In this document: piece by piece, positions 39,344-49,291 of the stretch
How positions within the stretch are numbered: position 1 is the stretch's first letter
Layout of the letters: every line of letters starts with the position of its first letter
Source of the DNA: Gracilibacillus salinarum
GTDB taxonomy: Bacteria; Bacillota; Bacilli; Bacillales; Amphibacillaceae
Length of the DNA stretch: 64,000 nt
Reading direction: 5' to 3'
Assembly: GCF_022919575.1 (NCBI RefSeq)
Contig: NZ_CP095071.1
Coordinates: forward strand, 434,001 to 498,000
The notes under the pieces: model-generated
Told to the model about the DNA's origin: nothing
Database searches by the model: none
What the model saw: only the letters and a program-made list of their open reading frames with translations
Made by a program: the position numbers and the translations under genes

Positions 39344-40603
39344 ATGAGCGTAAAAGAAAATTTTGAAAGAGCAAAAGGACAATACGAAAAATGGGGAGTA
39401 TCTGTAGAAGATGCATTTGCCAAATTGAAACAGGTACCGATTTCGATCCATTGCTGGCAAGGTGATGACATTGGCGGGTTTGAAGTAGACCAGCAAGAAT
39501 TATCTGGCGGAATTGATGTAACAGGGGATTATCCTGGTAAAGCAACAACTCCTGAGGAATTACGTAGTGACTTGGAGAAAGCGTTATCGCTTATTCCTGG
39601 TAAACATAAGATTAATCTGCATGCTATTTATGCAGAAACAGATGGGCAAGTGGTTGACCGTAATGAATTGGAACCAAAACATTTTGAAAATTGGGTGAAG
39701 TGGGCAAAAGAAAATGATTTAGGACTTGATTTTAATCCGACTTTATTCTCACACCCTAAGGCAGCCGACGGATTAACGTTAGCACATCCGGATAAAGAGA
39801 TACGTGACTTCTGGATTCAGCATTGTATTCAATCGCGTAAAATCGGCGAATATTTCGGGCGTGAATTAGGTCAGCCTGCTCTTAATAACATTTGGATTCC
39901 AGATGGTTATAAGGATATTCCAAGTGACCGTTTAACACCGCGTAAGCGACTAAAGGATTCATTAGATGAAATTTTTGCAGCAGATGTGGACGAATCGTTA
40001 AACATTGATGCTGTAGAAAGTAAATTATTTGGTATCGGTTCTGAAGCATATGTTGTTGGTTCCCATGAATTCTATATGGGCTATGCGATGAAAAATAATA
40101 AGCTATGCCTGCTAGATTCGGGGCATTATCATCCAACAGAGGTTATTTCAAACAAAATTTCATCTTTATTATTATTTAGTGATAGACTAGCACTGCACGT
40201 ATCACGTCCGGTTCGTTGGGACAGTGACCACGTGGTAATTCTTGATGATGAACTACGTGAAATCGGTTTAGAGATTGTCCGCAATGATGCGTTGGATAAA
40301 GTCATGATCGGGCTGGATTTCTTTGATGCCAGTATTAACCGTGTAGCGGCATGGACAATCGGAACTCGTAACATGATCAAATCGTTGTTATATGCATTAC
40401 TCTTACCAAATGAGCATTTAAAACAGTTACAAGAAGAAGGTAACTTCACAGACCGTCTTGCATTAATGGAAGAATTTAAAACCTATCCATTCGGTGCGAT
40501 TTGGGATTATTATTGTGAGCAAATGGGAGTTCCGGCTCAAGAGAACTGGTTACAAGAAGTGAAAGATTATGAAACAAACGTTCTATCTAAACGAAATAGC
40601 TAA
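39344..40603 (+). CDS. rhaA: L-rhamnose isomerase
   Basis: Converts L-rhamnose to L-rhamnulose; Mn/Zn enzyme with a xylose-isomerase-like TIM barrel. 419 residues. Seen: [14 protein letters not shown] (about 28-41), [45 protein letters not shown] and [11 protein letters not shown] (metal ligands). ATG at 39344 follows GGAGAGGTGA by 6 bases. Confidence 0.95.
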   Translation: MSVKENFERAKGQYEKWGVSVEDAFAKLKQVPISIHCWQGDDIGGFEVDQQELSGGIDVTGDYPGKATTPEELRSDLEKALSLIPGKHKINLHAIYAETDGQVVDRNELEPKHFENWVKWAKENDLGLDFNPTLFSHPKAADGLTLAHPDKEIRDFWIQHCIQSRKIGEYFGRELGQPALNNIWIPDGYKDIPSDRLTPRKRLKDSLDEIFAADVDESLNIDAVESKLFGIGSEAYVVGSHEFYMGYAMKNNKLCLLDSGHYHPTEVISNKISSLLLFSDRLALHVSRPVRWDSDHVVILDDELREIGLEIVRNDALDKVMIGLDFFDASINRVAAWTIGTRNMIKSLLYALLLPNEHLKQLQEEGNFTDRLALMEEFKTYPFGAIWDYYCEQMGVPAQENWLQEVKDYETNVLSKRNS

Positions 40604-40620
40604 TAATAACAGGTAACCAC

Positions 40621-40697
40621 CTTTGTTTGTGTTGATTTATTTTTGTTTTGTAGTATAATGAAAACAGAAACAACCAACTAAATCAAATAAAACAAAG
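40621..40697 (+). promoter_or_regulatory. Promoter and inverted repeat before the rhamnulose-phosphate aldolase gene
   Basis: A good sigma-A promoter, TTGATT (40632-40637), 16 bases, TATAAT (40654-40659). It is bracketed by an imperfect inverted repeat: CTTTGTTTGTGTTGATTT (40621-40638) and AAATCAAATAAAACAAAG (40680-40697), 14 of 18 positions complementary, the left arm covering the -35. A repressor operator is a fair inference. Confidence 0.5.
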
Positions 40698-40719
40698 ATG
40701 GCTAGGGGAGGAAATTTCA

Positions 40720-42786
40720 TTGGTACAAAACAAATGGGACGATAGTCAAGTAACGCAAGGAGAAGGATTAGAAACACTGGTATACCGTTCTAATCTTCTA
40801 GGATCAGATCGCGCCGTAGTCAATATCGGTGGGGGTAATACATCTTCTAAAACAATCGAAAAGGACTTTAAAGGAGATGACATCGAAGTCATGTGGGTGA
40901 AGGGTAGCGGATCTGATTTAGCTACGATGAAATCTCATAATTTCACCGGTTTAAAATTAGATGATATTCGTCCATTACTAGAAAGAGAAGACATGTCTGA
41001 TGAAGAAATGGTAGAATACTTATCTCATTGTATGATTGATGCCAAGCATCCACGTTCTTCCATCGAAACATTGCTTCATGCATTTCTGCCATTTAAGCAA
41101 GTGGATCATACCCATCCAGATGCTATTATCAGCATTGCATGTGCAGACAATGGCAAGGAAATTGCTGAAGAAATTTATGGAGATCGTTTTGTATGGGTTC
41201 CATACATCCGTCCTGGTTTTAAATTGTCTAAGATGATCGCTGAAGGCGTGAAGAATAACCCGAATGCAGAATTGGTTATTATGGAGAAACACGGCCTGGT
41301 TACTTGGGGCGAAACATCGACAGAAAGCTACAACAAAACCATTGAAGTGATTAACGAGGCTGAAAGCTATATTAATCAAAAAGCGGAAGGGCAATCGCTG
41401 TTTGGCGGTGCAAAATACCAATCGCTATCTGATGATGAAAGAAAAAATCTTTTTGCAGAAATCATGCCGGTAATCCGTGGACAAGTTAGCAATGATAAGA
41501 AAATGCTCACAACTTATAATGATGATGCCCAAGTATTAGAATTCGTTAACAGTCAAGATGCAGAGGCACTTTCTCAAGTTGGCGCAGCATGTCCGGATCA
41601 TCTAGTTCACACAAAACGTGTTCCATTATTCATTGACTGGGATCCGCAATCTGGTGATATCGATACATTAAAAGAACAAATTAAAACAGGTGTAGCAGCG
41701 TATAAAGAAGAGTATGTTGCTTACTTTGAAAGAAATAAGAGTGAAGGCGATCAAATCGTAGAAACGGCTCCACGTATTATTCTTATTCCTGGTTTAGGTA
41801 TGGTGAATACAGGAAAGGATTGGAAATCGGCAAATATTAGTGAACAATTGTATCATCGCGCAATTGCAGTAATGAGCGGTGCGACAGTTCTTGGTAACTT
41901 TGTTTCGCTAAATGAAGAGGAGTCCTATTTGATCGAGTACTGGCCATTAGAGTTGTATAAATTAAGCTTAGCTCCGCCGGAAGCAGAATTTTCTCGTCAA
42001 GTTGCATTTGTTACAGGTGGCGCTGGCGGAATTGGTACAGCTACCACGTATCGTTTGCTTAATGAAGGTGCACACGTTGTGATTGCTGATATTAATTTGG
42101 AAGGTGCAGAGAACCTTGCAAATGAAGTAAACGAAAAGTATGGTGCAAACCGAGCACTTGCTGTCAAGATGGACGTAACAAAGGAAGAAGAAGTGCAGGG
42201 AGCATTAGCAACTTCGATCAGACAGTACGGTGGAATCGATATTTTAGTAAATAACGCAGGCTTAGCTAGCTCTGCACCATTTGAAGAAACAACGATGGAT
42301 CAATGGAATTTAAATATTAATGTATTAGTAACTGGTTATTTCTTAGTAGCACGTGAAGTGTTCAAGCTGATGAAAGAACAGGAAATCGGCGGAAGCATGG
42401 TATTTATCGGTTCTAAAAACTCTATTTATGCTGGAAAAAATGCAGCAGCATACAGTACAGCAAAAGCTGCTGAAGTTCACTTAGCAAGAACAATCGCAGC
42501 AGATGGTGGTTCACTTGGAATCCGTGTTAACTCTGTATTACCAGATGCTGTTATCCGAGGATCTAAAATTTGGGATTCCTCTTGGAAGAAAGAACGTGCT
42601 TCCTCTTACGGAATCGGAACAGATGATTTAGAAGAACACTATCGTAAACGCACGATTTTAAATGTGAATATTTTACCAGAGGATATTGCAGAATCAATTG
42701 CATTCCTAGCATCCTCCAAAGCAGCCAAAACAACTGGTTGTATGGTAACGGTTGACGGTGGGGTAGCAGCAGCCTTCACTAGATAA
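40720..42786 (+). CDS. rhaEW: Bifunctional rhamnulose-1-phosphate aldolase / lactaldehyde dehydrogenase
   Basis: 688 residues. N-terminal class II aldolase/adducin domain (to about 410): NIGGGNTSSK, VKGSGSDLATM, MIDAKHPRSSIETLLHAFLP and DHTHPDAI with zinc-ligand histidines. C-terminal short-chain dehydrogenase domain: FVTGGAGGIGTATT (about 428-441), ILVNNAG, and catalytic YSTAK. In Bacillaceae this fusion cleaves rhamnulose-1-phosphate to DHAP and L-lactaldehyde and oxidises the latter to L-lactate. TTG start after GGGGAGGAAA. It has its own promoter. Confidence 0.92.
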   Translation: MVQNKWDDSQVTQGEGLETLVYRSNLLGSDRAVVNIGGGNTSSKTIEKDFKGDDIEVMWVKGSGSDLATMKSHNFTGLKLDDIRPLLEREDMSDEEMVEYLSHCMIDAKHPRSSIETLLHAFLPFKQVDHTHPDAIISIACADNGKEIAEEIYGDRFVWVPYIRPGFKLSKMIAEGVKNNPNAELVIMEKHGLVTWGETSTESYNKTIEVINEAESYINQKAEGQSLFGGAKYQSLSDDERKNLFAEIMPVIRGQVSNDKKMLTTYNDDAQVLEFVNSQDAEALSQVGAACPDHLVHTKRVPLFIDWDPQSGDIDTLKEQIKTGVAAYKEEYVAYFERNKSEGDQIVETAPRIILIPGLGMVNTGKDWKSANISEQLYHRAIAVMSGATVLGNFVSLNEEESYLIEYWPLELYKLSLAPPEAEFSRQVAFVTGGAGGIGTATTYRLLNEGAHVVIADINLEGAENLANEVNEKYGANRALAVKMDVTKEEEVQGALATSIRQYGGIDILVNNAGLASSAPFEETTMDQWNLNINVLVTGYFLVAREVFKLMKEQEIGGSMVFIGSKNSIYAGKNAAAYSTAKAAEVHLARTIAADGGSLGIRVNSVLPDAVIRGSKIWDSSWKKERASSYGIGTDDLEEHYRKRTILNVNILPEDIAESIAFLASSKAAKTTGCMVTVDGGVAAAFTR

Positions 42787-42836
42787 TGTGAGATTACATG
42801 GTCTTACTAAGCAGTTAGCTAAGGATAATGATTGGA

Positions 42837-42875
42837 AATGGATAAACTCTCTTTTTAGAGGGTTTATCCATTCTC
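42837..42875 (+). terminator. Terminator after rhaEW
   Basis: Long stem AATGGATAAACTCT / AGGGTTTATCCATT (one mismatch or wobble) with a short T-rich loop; T-rich after it. Confidence 0.75.
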
Positions 42876-42943
42876 TTATTAGCGGATAGCTGTTAAAATA
42901 GATTGCAAGAGGATTGCGATGTTCCTAAAAGGGGAGTAAACAA

Positions 42944-43669
42944 ATGAAAGTATCATTTTTCATCACATGTTTAGGGGATATGTTCTATGTTAATGCAGGG
43001 AAAGCCGCAGTCGAATTACTAGAACATCTTGGATGTGAGGTTGATTTTCCTAGAACACAAACGTGTTGCGGTCAGCCTGCCTACAACAGTGGTTATCAGA
43101 GAGAAACAATTGAAGTAGCAAAGCATTTGGTCGAAACATTTGAACATGCGGAGTATGTTGTTGGTATCTCTGGCTCATGTGTGTACATGATTCATGAATA
43201 TGTACATTTATTTGAAGAAGGTTCGGAATGGCAGCAACGAGCAGTTAAGTTAAAAGAAAAAACATATGAATTAACGCAATTTATTGTCGACGTACTTGGA
43301 GTGGAAGATGTTGGTGCCAGTTATGATGCTGTTGCAACCTACCACACCTCATGTCACATGACACGTTTATTGAAGGTTAACGAAGCACCATTTCGCCTTT
43401 TAAACAATGTCAAAGGGCTGGAGATGATTGATTTACCAAACCGTCATGATTGTTGTGGATTCGGAGGAACTTTTTCAGTGAAAATGAGTGATATTTCGGA
43501 ACAGATGGTTGACGAAAAAGTACACCACATCGAAGAAACGAAGGCGAATTTGTTATTAGGTGCGGATGGCAGTTGTTTGATGAATATCGGTGGACGAATG
43601 TCTCGTAATGGAAGTCCGGTCGAAGTAAAACATATTGCAGAAATATTAAATAGCAGAGGTGACGCATAA
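42944..43669 (+). CDS. lutA: L-lactate oxidation complex subunit LutA
   Basis: Cys-rich-domain Fe-S protein of the LutABC complex that oxidises L-lactate to pyruvate. 241 residues with two CCG domains: [14 protein letters not shown] (about 38-51) and [13 protein letters not shown] (about 167-179), plus SCVYMIHEY and [10 protein letters not shown]. Ribosome site AAAGGGGAG. The end overlaps lutB by one base (TAATG). Confidence 0.94.
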   Translation: MKVSFFITCLGDMFYVNAGKAAVELLEHLGCEVDFPRTQTCCGQPAYNSGYQRETIEVAKHLVETFEHAEYVVGISGSCVYMIHEYVHLFEEGSEWQQRAVKLKEKTYELTQFIVDVLGVEDVGASYDAVATYHTSCHMTRLLKVNEAPFRLLNNVKGLEMIDLPNRHDCCGFGGTFSVKMSDISEQMVDEKVHHIEETKANLLLGADGSCLMNIGGRMSRNGSPVEVKHIAEILNSRGDA

Positions 43670-45102
43670 TGCCGATGCACATTGGGGAAAAAGACTTTAA
43701 AAAACGGGTATCAAAAGGGATAGAAGATGATTTCATGCGTGGTGCTGTCCGTTCCGCTCAAGGAAGACTACGGGACAAAAAAGAAACCGCGTCAGAAGAA
43801 TTAGGTGATTGGGAAGACTGGAGAACACTAGGTTCGGAAATACGCAGTCATACGATTGAGCATTTAGATTACTATTTGCACCAGTTGAGTGAGAAAGTCG
43901 CTGAATTAGGTGGGCATGTCTTTTTTGCGGAAACTGGCGAAGAGGCAAATGAATATATTAAAAAGGTAGCTAAAGAGAAAGATGCGAAGAAAATCGCGAA
44001 ATCCAAATCGATGGTGACCGAAGAAATCTCGATGAATGAAGCATTAGAGGAAATGGGTTGTGAAGTAATTGAAACCGATTTAGGAGAATATATCCTGCAA
44101 ATCGATGATCATGATCCGCCATCGCATATCGTTGCGCCAGCCCTTCACAAAAATAAAGAGCAAATTCGTGATGTATTCAAAGAAAAATTAAGTTATCTAA
44201 AATCAGAAAAACCGGAAGAATTAGCATTATTTGCACGCGAAAAACTCCGTGAGGAATTTTTAGAGGCTGATTTAGGTATTACTGGCTGTAACTTTGCAGT
44301 AGCAGAATCCGGCTCCTTTGCTTTAGTAACCAATGAAGGAAATGCCCGGATGGTTTCTACCCTTCCCAAGACACAAATTACTGTAATGGGAATGGAACGG
44401 ATTGTGCCAGGCTGGGAAGAGTTAGATATTGTCGTTAGTTTACTTACGCGAGCAGCAGTTGGGCAGAAGCTGACAAGTTATATAACAGCATTAACAGGTC
44501 CGAAACAAGAAGAGGAAGCAGACGGTCCTGAAGAATTTCACCTTGTTATTGTAGATAATGGCCGTTCAAAAATTCTAGGAACAGAATTTCAGGAAGCGTT
44601 ACATTGTATCCGCTGTGCGGCCTGTATCAATGTATGTCCTGTGTACCGCCATGTGGGTGGGCATGCTTATGGTTCGATTTATCCGGGTCCAATTGGTGCT
44701 GTGTTGTCACCGTTATTATCGGATTATGATGAGTACAAAGAATTGCCTTATGCTTCTTCTTTATGTGGAGCGTGTACAGAAGCTTGTCCTGTTAAAATAC
44801 CATTACATGAACAGCTAATTATGCACCGTAAGAAAATAGTCGAAGAGGAAAAACGAACACCATTAGCAGAGCGTTTTGTCATGAAAGGTTTTGAACAAGT
44901 AATGCATTCTGCCAATTTTTATCGAACAGCGACGAAGATGGCGCCGTTTCTTACGACACCTTTCGCCAAAAATAATGTAATCTCTAAAGGACCTGGTCCA
45001 TTAAAACATTGGACCCATGCCAGAGATTTTCCGATGCCGGCAAATGAACGATTCCGCGACTGGTTTGCTAATCGCGAGAAGCGAGGTGACAACAATGCCT
45101 AA
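43669..45102 (+). CDS. lutB: L-lactate oxidation complex subunit LutB
   Basis: 477 residues. LUD domain in the first two thirds ([18 protein letters not shown], then [22 protein letters not shown]) and a ferredoxin-like domain with two 4Fe-4S motifs [19 protein letters not shown] (about 308-326) and [14 protein letters not shown]. Transfers electrons from lactate toward quinone with LutA/LutC. Overlaps the start of lutC by 8 bases. Confidence 0.95.
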   Translation: MPMHIGEKDFKKRVSKGIEDDFMRGAVRSAQGRLRDKKETASEELGDWEDWRTLGSEIRSHTIEHLDYYLHQLSEKVAELGGHVFFAETGEEANEYIKKVAKEKDAKKIAKSKSMVTEEISMNEALEEMGCEVIETDLGEYILQIDDHDPPSHIVAPALHKNKEQIRDVFKEKLSYLKSEKPEELALFAREKLREEFLEADLGITGCNFAVAESGSFALVTNEGNARMVSTLPKTQITVMGMERIVPGWEELDIVVSLLTRAAVGQKLTSYITALTGPKQEEEADGPEEFHLVIVDNGRSKILGTEFQEALHCIRCAACINVCPVYRHVGGHAYGSIYPGPIGAVLSPLLSDYDEYKELPYASSLCGACTEACPVKIPLHEQLIMHRKKIVEEEKRTPLAERFVMKGFEQVMHSANFYRTATKMAPFLTTPFAKNNVISKGPGPLKHWTHARDFPMPANERFRDWFANREKRGDNNA

Positions 45103-45799
45103 AGGAAGTATTACAAATCGAGACTCATTTCTTGCTAATATCCGCGAGAAAATTGGAGGTATTTCAGCAGAGAAACCGATTGAGAAACCCCAGTGGTCAG
45201 TAACCCCTCAAAAGAACGTGTTAGAGGGATATGATCAGGATCAGCTAGTAACAGTATTGGAGGAACAGTGTAAGGAAATTCACACTGATTTTTTCCAAAC
45301 CACTAAGAACGGACTAGCAGATACGATTTCCTCCATTATGGAACAATATGCATCATCATCGGTTATATATCCTGATGATTCTCGATTTAGCAATGTTGGA
45401 CTAGACAAGTACATCCAAGAACTTGATTCCTGCAAATGGGATAACAAGAATAGAGAAGGATCTGTAGAATTTGCGGAAAAAGCAGACATCGGGATTACGT
45501 TCAGTGATATGACATTGGCTGAATCAGGAACGGTCGTTTTGTTAAATGAGAAATTCCAGGGACGTTCGATCAGCTTACTCCCGACGAACTATGTTGCAAT
45601 TGTGCCAAAGTCTTCAATTGTGAAACGAATGACACAAGCTACTGATTTGATTCATGAGTTAGCGGAAGATGGAAAAGATATTGCATCCTGCATTAATTTC
45701 ATCACAGGTCCGAGTAATAGTGCGGATATTGAGATGAACTTAGTAGTTGGTGTACATGGACCGATTCACACCGCATATATTGTAGTAGATGATCTATAA
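45095..45799 (+). CDS. lutC: L-lactate oxidation complex subunit LutC
   Basis: 234 residues, LUD-domain protein: [18 protein letters not shown] (about 130-147), [16 protein letters not shown] and [20 protein letters not shown] near the C-terminus. The ATG at 45095 has GAGGTGA 5-6 bases upstream; the frame is open further up but only as part of lutB's antisense-free overlap. Last gene of the lut operon, followed by a terminator. Supplies the lactate-to-pyruvate step after rhaEW. Confidence 0.93.
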   Translation: MPKGSITNRDSFLANIREKIGGISAEKPIEKPQWSVTPQKNVLEGYDQDQLVTVLEEQCKEIHTDFFQTTKNGLADTISSIMEQYASSSVIYPDDSRFSNVGLDKYIQELDSCKWDNKNREGSVEFAEKADIGITFSDMTLAESGTVVLLNEKFQGRSISLLPTNYVAIVPKSSIVKRMTQATDLIHELAEDGKDIASCINFITGPSNSADIEMNLVVGVHGPIHTAYIVVDDL

Positions 45800-45806
45800 T
45801 AATCGT

Positions 45807-45849
45807 AGAGCAGTCCTCTTTGAAATGGGAGAAGACTGCTCTTTTTTTA
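45807..45849 (+). terminator. Terminator after lutC
   Basis: AGAGCAGTC / GACTGCTCT stem with T7 following. Confidence 0.88.
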
Positions 45850-45908
45850 TAAGTTTAGAAAACATTATAGTACAGTCACAACACATATTGAACATGAAGC
45901 TGAGTTCT

Positions 45909-46275
45909 TATAATACGGATTATGTAATGCTAGCTGCTTTATGCTTAGTGGTAATTTTGAAATGATTCATGTGGTATGATACCGCTCCGTCCAACCACTC
46001 CGCGTCCTGCGGGGCACGGCTGAAGCTAGGCTACTACACGAATCACTTCTCTCTGCCTTGCACCGAGGAAGCCTACTTCGAAGCGTTACTAGAAGACGCA
46101 GGTGCAGACGTTGTGGATCTCCAGCACCTGCACAATCCCGCGGGAGTCTACGTGGTTGGCCTACGCTGATGTATAGTTCCACAATTTATGCGACAGCTAG
46201 GATATGAAGCACTATCTGCAAGATTTACACCATAATTGATGAAATACAGCCTTTGTTAACATAATCCATATTATA
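45909..46275. repeat. MITE-like repeat, copy C, with nested GC-rich element
   Basis: Ends TATAATACGGATTATGTAA (45909-45927) and TTAACATAATCCATATTATA (about 46256-46275) match copy A. Inside, CCAACCAC (45993) and GTGGTTGG (46152) bound a much more GC-rich stretch holding CTCCGCGTCCTGCGGGG and AGCACCTGC; its base composition is unlike its surroundings. The following ACCGGGTGG...CCCGTTTTTTCTTAT matches the sequence after copy B. It fills the 650-base gap between lutC and the monooxygenase gene. Confidence 0.75.
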
Positions 46276-46449
46276 GGAAGTTGTTTATTAATTAAGTCAA
46301 TTAGGACCGGGTGGTTTATGCCCGTTTTTTCTTATGGTAGCAACAATACTTACACGACCATTTTGAATTGTGTTAAGATAATATTATCACCTTGGTATAT
46401 AGCATATTGTTTTCAATGTAAAAACAAATTAGTGAAAAAGGTGGAATCG

Positions 46450-46758
46450 ATGATGAGTGAATTTGGTTTATTGACAGAATTTACAGCTAATAACGGGGAA
46501 CAGGAAAAGCTGAGAGGTATTTTGCTAGAAGCGGCAACATCAATGGAACTCATTGATGATTGTAAGGTATATGTCGTACAAATGGCACAAGAAAATCCTG
46601 AAGCAGTTTACGTTTATGAAATTTGGCGTTCTGTTAATGCTCACAAAGCCTCGTTATCACATGAAGTAAACCAGAAATTAATTGCAAAAGCAAAACCAAT
46701 TATAAAAGATGTGCAACGAATCAATACTTTTGCTGTAGAAGGTGGAAAAGGACTCTAG
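46450..46758 (+). CDS. Antibiotic biosynthesis monooxygenase (ABM)-domain protein
   Basis: About 102 residues, a ferredoxin-like alpha/beta fold: GLLTEFTANNGEQEKLRGIL, DDCKVYVVQMAQENP and VYVYEIWRSVNAHKASLSH. Family members include quinol monooxygenases and heme-degrading enzymes; function here is unknown. Two ATGs (46450, 46453) follow AAAAGGTGG; the longer frame from 46318 has no ribosome site and runs out of the repeat. Confidence 0.78.
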   Translation: MMSEFGLLTEFTANNGEQEKLRGILLEAATSMELIDDCKVYVVQMAQENPEAVYVYEIWRSVNAHKASLSHEVNQKLIAKAKPIIKDVQRINTFAVEGGKGL

Positions 46759-46826
46759 ATTGGATTTCTCCTTTTCTGATTGATATGATATTGGTAGAGG
46801 TAATAGGAAGGGGTTCAAGTAAATCC

Positions 46827-47741
46827 ATGAATGTTTATGAAAATATGACAGACTTGATCGGAAATACACCGATCGTGAAATTAAATCGAATTGTACCAGA
46901 AAATGCCGCTGAGGTTTATGTGAAATTAGAAATGTTTAATCCTTCGAAAAGTGTGAAGGATCGTGCTGCCTATAATATGATTGTGGAAGCGGAAAAAGAA
47001 GGATTGCTTACAGAAAAATCAACGATCATTGAACCGACTAGTGGTAACACTGGGATCGGACTAGCTATGACAGCTGCTGCTAGGGGATACAAAGCGATTT
47101 TAGTTATGCCAGACAATATGACAAAAGAACGAATCAATATCTTGAAAGCATATGGAGCGGAAGTAGTCTTAACACCTAGCTCAGAAAAAATGCCAGGAGC
47201 GATTCAGAAAGCGAAAGAATTAGTCGAAGAAATACCGGATAGTTTCATGCCACAACAATTTGAAAATATAGCGAATCCGGCTATTCACCGAACAACAACA
47301 GCAATGGAAATATTAGAGCAGATGGATTATAATTTGGATGGATTTGTAGCGACTGCTGGAACTGGTGGAACAATTACTGGAACCGGTGAGACATTGAGAG
47401 AGCATTTGCCCAATATACATATTTCAGTTGTCGAGCCCGAAGGATCTCCTGTTTTATCTGGTGGTAAGCCGGGTAAACACAAACTAGTAGGGACAAGTCC
47501 AGGATTTGTCCCAGACATTCTCAATACAGCCGTATATGATGAAATTATTCAAATAGCTGACAATGATGCTGTTGATACGTTTAAACGATTAGCAGCGGAA
47601 GAAGGTATTTTCGTTGGTCCTTCTGCCGGTGCAGCTGTATTTGCAGCTATTCAGGTTGCAAAAAAACTTGGAGCAGGTAAAAAAGTTGTTTGTATTGCGC
47701 CGGATACAGGAGAGCGGTATTTGAGTATGCATTTATTCTAA
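46827..47741 (+). CDS. cysK: Cysteine synthase (O-acetylserine sulfhydrylase)
   Basis: Makes cysteine from O-acetylserine and sulfide with PLP. 304 residues: DLIGNTPIVKLN (about 8-19), Schiff-base Lys in PSKSVKDRAAYN (about 42), the substrate loop PTSGNTGIGLA and the phosphate loop GTGGTITGTGE, SPGFVPDIL and GPSAGAAVFA. The ATG at 46827 gives the canonical start; GGAAGGGG lies 13 bases upstream, further than usual. Paralogues of this family exist in most Bacillaceae, so CysK versus another OASS is not settled. Confidence 0.9.
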   Translation: MNVYENMTDLIGNTPIVKLNRIVPENAAEVYVKLEMFNPSKSVKDRAAYNMIVEAEKEGLLTEKSTIIEPTSGNTGIGLAMTAAARGYKAILVMPDNMTKERINILKAYGAEVVLTPSSEKMPGAIQKAKELVEEIPDSFMPQQFENIANPAIHRTTTAMEILEQMDYNLDGFVATAGTGGTITGTGETLREHLPNIHISVVEPEGSPVLSGGKPGKHKLVGTSPGFVPDILNTAVYDEIIQIADNDAVDTFKRLAAEEGIFVGPSAGAAVFAAIQVAKKLGAGKKVVCIAPDTGERYLSMHLF

Positions 47742-47762
47742 ACAACAGGAGGAGTTTTTCAG

Positions 47763-48407
47763 ATGAATGTTTTAGTAATTGGAGCAAATGGACAAATTGG
47801 TACCCATGTTGTACAGAAATTAAATACACAGCAAGGTACGGATCCTGTCGCAATGGTCCGTAAACAAGAACAAGTAGAAAAATTCCAAGGACAAGGTATA
47901 GAAACAACACTTGTTGATCTTGAAGGAAGCGTAGCAGATATAGAAGATGCAATGGATAGTATCGATGCAGTTGTATTTGCTGCCGGTTCCGGTGGGAAAA
48001 CAGGCGCTGATAAAACGCTATTGATAGACCTTGATGGTGCGGCCAAAGCGGTAGAAGCAGCAGTAAACAAAGGTGTGAAACGATTCGTTATGGTAAGTGC
48101 TTTCCAAGCACATAACCGTAATAATTGGAGTGAGCAGATTAAGCATTACTTTGTCGCTAAACATCACGCAGACCGTATCTTAGAGGAAAGCAAGCTTGAT
48201 CATACCATTATTCGTCCTGGCGCATTAACAAATGATGCTGGTACAGGTAAAATTAGCATAGCAGAAAACCTGGAACCAGGATCTGTCACACGTGAAGACG
48301 TTGCGGATACGATTATTGCAAGTCTGCTTTCAGACAATGCAGTTAATCAGTCATTTGATTTGATCAATGGCGACACGGATATTGAAGAGGCAGTTAAAAA
48401 CTTATAA
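47763..48407 (+). CDS. NAD(P)-binding atypical SDR oxidoreductase (YhfK-like)
   Basis: 214 residues. Rossmann start VLVIGANGQIGTHVVQKL (3-20), DLEGSVADIEDAM, VVFAAGSGGKTG and IIRPGALTND. This is the NAD(P)H-binding/NmrA-like group rather than a classical YxxxK dehydrogenase. Substrate unknown. AGGAGG stands 8 bases before the ATG, 21 bases after cysK, so the two may be co-transcribed. Confidence 0.82.
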   Translation: MNVLVIGANGQIGTHVVQKLNTQQGTDPVAMVRKQEQVEKFQGQGIETTLVDLEGSVADIEDAMDSIDAVVFAAGSGGKTGADKTLLIDLDGAAKAVEAAVNKGVKRFVMVSAFQAHNRNNWSEQIKHYFVAKHHADRILEESKLDHTIIRPGALTNDAGTGKISIAENLEPGSVTREDVADTIIASLLSDNAVNQSFDLINGDTDIEEAVKNL

Positions 48408-48417
48408 TCAACATGCA

Positions 48418-48456
48418 AGGAGGTTAATTCCTAAACGGAGTTAATCTCCTTTTCTT
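48418..48456 (+). terminator. Terminator after the SDR gene
   Basis: AAGGAGGTTAATTCC / GGAGTTAATCTCCTT stem with two wobble or mismatch positions, then TT-rich sequence. Confidence 0.8.
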
Positions 48457-48471
48457 GTACAGAAGGGAAGG

Positions 48472-48656
48472 ATATAATTATGTTATAGACCCAATGACAG
48501 AAGTAAAGGATGCTAAAGTTGCTTTCTATTTAGTTTATCTGTTTGGCAAGACTCTGGAAATATGCCCCGCAAGAGGAAAAGTGGTTGATAGAAGCTATCA
48601 TACCACAAATAATAGTTCAAAATGGTCTAAAGGGGGCTAATATAATCCGTATTACA
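48472..48656. repeat. MITE-like repeat, copy D, eroded
   Basis: Right end CTAATATAATCCGTATTACAGG resembles the ends of copies A-C with a few changes; the left end TATAATTATGTTATAG is weaker. The core keeps GAAAAGTGGTTGATAGAAGC-like similarity to copy B's GGAGTGGTTGGCTGAAGC. A 61-codon open frame inside is chance. Confidence 0.5.
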
Positions 48657-48702
48657 GGAATCTTTATTTATCATTACGCTGGTTAGGGAGGTACTGAAGA
48701 AA

Positions 48703-49197
48703 ATGCTAATTAGAGAAATCAAACGATCAGATGCAGAGCCATTCGCTAAATTGATAAATCAAGTGGAACAGGAAGCGCAATATATTCTGTGGGAGCCTGG
48801 AGAAAGAGAAGTAAACACTTCCAGTCAATCAAATGTTATAGAAGATTTTTTAAATAAAGGAAACGCAACAATATTTGTGGCAGAAGAGGAAAAACTGACA
48901 GGATATATAATGGCAATAGGCGGAAATGCCAATAGAAATAAGCATACCGTTTATATCGTTATCGGTGTGCTGAATAAATTTAGAGCGCAAGGGATTGGCA
49001 GTTTGCTCATAAATAAATTAGTAGAATGGGCCAATGAACACGCCATACATAGGCTCGAATTAACTGTAGTAACAAAAAATAAACACGCTATATCATTATA
49101 TGAGAAAATGGGTTTTGAAGTGGAAGGAACAAAAAAAGATTCTTTAAGGATTAATGGAGAATTTATCGATGAGTATTATATGGCGAAGCTTTTATAA
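48703..49197 (+). CDS. GNAT-family N-acetyltransferase
   Basis: 164 residues: IREIKRSDAEPFAKLINQ at the start, IVIGVLNKFRAQGIGSLLIN with the RAQGIG acetyl-CoA loop (about 97-102) and HAISLYEKMGFEVEGTKKD. Resembles the ribosomal-protein/amino-acid acetyltransferase-like group. GGGAGGT precedes the ATG. Substrate unknown. Confidence 0.85.
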   Translation: MLIREIKRSDAEPFAKLINQVEQEAQYILWEPGEREVNTSSQSNVIEDFLNKGNATIFVAEEEKLTGYIMAIGGNANRNKHTVYIVIGVLNKFRAQGIGSLLINKLVEWANEHAIHRLELTVVTKNKHAISLYEKMGFEVEGTKKDSLRINGEFIDEYYMAKLL

Positions 49198-49291
49198 CTA
49201 ATTGTAAGGAACACTTACCCAAAACCTCCCAATTAAATGTAAACATGTGTTAAACTGGTAGACATATGAAAAGACGGTGAGGTTTATGTAA

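Noticed and set aside
45967..46182. Open frames of 66-71 codons on both strands inside repeat copy C
   Set aside because: They lie wholly within the GC-rich repeat core, have no ribosome site, and open frames are expected there by base composition.
48455..48640. 61-codon open frame after the SDR gene
   Set aside because: It coincides with repeat copy D and starts inside terminator-distal sequence without a ribosome site.
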